DNA from: an uncultured Bacteroides sp.
GTDB taxonomy: Bacteria; Bacteroidota; Bacteroidia; Bacteroidales; Bacteroidaceae
NCBI RefSeq assembly: GCF_963677945.1
Contig: NZ_OY782578.1
Coordinates: 1 to 64,000 of the forward strand
Direction: 5' to 3'
DNA length: 64,000 nt
In this document: positions 62,795 to 64,000 of the stretch, in pieces
Numbering within the stretch: position 1 is the first letter of the stretch
Layout: the number at the start of each line of letters is the position of its first letter
The notes under the pieces: model-generated
What the model was told of the DNA's origin: nothing
Database searches by the model: none
The model's input: the letters and a program-made list of their open reading frames with translations, nothing else
Position numbers and translations under genes: made by a program

Positions 62795-64000
62795 TCATTT
62801 TATATGTTTCCCCCAGACTGACCGACCATGACTATCCAATCCTGTAAAGAGAATTGTCTCCGTCTGGTTTTCCCAATCGTGTCCGGCAAAAGTAACCAAA
62901 TTATTTATTTCCTCACCATTCAAAACCAGTTTAGTTAATGATTTAGATGAATCAAAAGACCAGGAACTATTAGCACGATCTTTTATACTATTGTCTTCTT
63001 GCAACACTATATGCAAAGAATAATTCTGCTCTGTTTTATTAAGTCGTCCTTCTCCCCAAAGAATCTGTCCGGCTTCTAACTTTTTGTCATGTTTTGGCTC
63101 ATTTATGCGAATCACTTCCCATTCGCCAAGCAGATCTTTATCTTTAATCTTTATCGAACTACTTCCAGCATATCTTTCAGGAGAAACAACCGGCCATCCA
63201 TCGGGATTAAAGAACATTTCTCTAGTGTGCAGCACCATTAACATATTATCCGGTGAAAGGCGACCTTGATGAAACATGAAATATTTACCTTTTTCATCGG
63301 TAGTTACTCCGCAATGAGCAGTTCCAGCCCACCCCACATGATTATTAAAACAATACGGAGCAGTAAGTATTGGAAATATATCCGTTGTATCAGACATTGC
63401 CTTACCAAAGAAATCGGTAAAAGGTCCTTCCGGCTTATCAGCTCTTCCTACCCTGACATTATAAGTGGTCATCAATGGATCATAGGATACAAACAGATAA
63501 TACTTTTTAAACTGAGGATTATATACAATTTCGGGAGCTTCCATATTATCAACTTTATAATTGGCTCTGCGCGCAACCAAATGTCCTAAATCTGCGTTTT
63601 TCATTGCTAATCCTGTTTCCGGATTTAGCTGAACACAATAAAGACCTCCAAAGAATGAGCCGTAATGCATCCACATTTTTCCATTGGAGGGATCAACGAT
63701 AACAGTTGGGTCAATGGCGTTCATGGGCGTTTCTTTATTTGTACGGACTACACATCCTTTCTGAATCCAAGGCCCTTCTGGTGAAGACGACTCGGCTAAG
63801 CCTATATATGAATTCTTCTGCCCGAAAGCAGATACACAATAATAAAGTCTGTAACTCTTTCCATGCTTAATGATATAAGGTGCCCAAATATTAGTAGCCC
63901 CTTTTCCTTCAGAATTACTTCTCACCCACTCCACCGCTTCACGAGGAATTTCGGGGAAAGCCCATCCTTCAAATTCCCAATGAACCAAATCTCTGGATTT
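62795..64000 (-). CDS. Glycoside hydrolase family 43 enzyme, endo-arabinanase-like (5' end outside window)
   Basis: The open frame runs through the window edge (KSRDLVHWEFEGWAFPEIP), so the signal peptide and first propeller blade are missing. GH43 features are NIWAPYIIKHGKSYRLYY, AIDPTVIVDPSNGKMWMHYG (Asp) and NMEAPEIVYNPQFKKYYLFV (Glu). The last 120 residues form a beta domain (LGEWEVI, QILWGEGRLN, RSVWGKHI) like the C-terminal domain of some extracellular endo-1,5-alpha-arabinanases. It is the upstream gene of the GH43-GH51-GH43 operon visible here. Confidence 0.88.
   Translation of the reverse strand, partial: KSRDLVHWEFEGWAFPEIPREAVEWVRSNSEGKGATNIWAPYIIKHGKSYRLYYCVSAFGQKNSYIGLAESSSPEGPWIQKGCVVRTNKETPMNAIDPTVIVDPSNGKMWMHYGSFFGGLYCVQLNPETGLAMKNADLGHLVARRANYKVDNMEAPEIVYNPQFKKYYLFVSYDPLMTTYNVRVGRADKPEGPFTDFFGKAMSDTTDIFPILTAPYCFNNHVGWAGTAHCGVTTDEKGKYFMFHQGRLSPDNMLMVLHTREMFFNPDGWPVVSPERYAGSSSIKIKDKDLLGEWEVIRINEPKHDKKLEAGQILWGEGRLNKTEQNYSLHIVLQEDNSIKDRANSSWSFDSSKSLTKLVLNGEEINNLVTFAGHDWENQTETILFTGLDSHGRSVWGKHIK

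Overview
The window is A+T-rich DNA from a member of the Bacteroidota, most likely Bacteroides or a close relative in the Bacteroidaceae. The evidence is a SusC/SusD pair, many glycoside hydrolases with signal peptides, a SprA homologue, meso-diaminopimelate dehydrogenase, promoters of the TTTG-N19-TAnnTTTG type, and no consistent Shine-Dalgarno sequences. I see no tRNA, rRNA, CRISPR array or replication origin.

Layout. (1) 0-4.4 kb: a Fic protein with an unusual tandem palindromic control region, a MalY/PatB-type aminotransferase, and a LuxR-type regulator followed by serine O-acetyltransferase. (2) 4.7-14.7 kb: a compact polysaccharide utilisation locus in one orientation: susC, susD, GH27 alpha-galactosidase, a lipoprotein with a metzincin zinc-protease signature, and GH127 beta-L-arabinofuranosidase. 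These activities fit the sugars and peptide of plant extensin-type hydroxyproline-rich glycoproteins. No SusR, HTCS or ECF-sigma gene adjoins it. (3) 14.7-30.7 kb: central metabolism and peptide use: acyl-CoA thioesterase, malic enzyme with a phosphotransacetylase-like domain, two glutamate dehydrogenases (NADP-like and NAD-like), prolyl oligopeptidase, GH29 fucosidase, a secreted nitroreductase-like protein, a large receiver/PEP-synthase-like fusion, RlpA and an M24 aminopeptidase. (4) 30.8-37.3 kb: a ThrE-type exporter bracketed by a duplicated 3' fragment of the aminopeptidase gene, then a repeat-rich gap, an outer-membrane receptor and a membrane-bound TPR/HTH regulator. (5) 37.7-50 kb: lgt-ddh, ruvA-sprA and a small ABC transporter.

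(6) 50-54.6 kb: a very A+T-rich run of small genes on the minus strand that looks like an accessory or immunity island. It holds two small membrane proteins, secreted proteins, a TonB-C-like lipoprotein, a broken gene, a ComJ-like protein, a helical-repeat protein and a lipoprotein remnant. (7) 54.8-56.7 kb: an IS3-family element (54842-56109, 3-bp AAT duplication) sits in the exact centre of a palindromic repeat of about 137 bp. A second, uninterrupted copy follows at 56247-56383, and then a TGTACA array. (8) 56.7-64 kb: a lipoprotein, a CCA-adding-type nucleotidyltransferase, a hemolysin III family protein, and the 3' end of an arabinan-type locus (GH43, GH51, GH43) that runs off the window.

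The least explained signals are non-coding. Two intergenic arrays carry TGTACA at an exact 22-bp period (four sites at 21912-21983, three at 56569-56618). The palindromic repeats have arms that differ between copies but stay self-complementary within each copy. The Fic promoter has a 53-bp tandem repeat built of palindromic half-sites. Functions are assigned from motifs read by eye; no database search was run.
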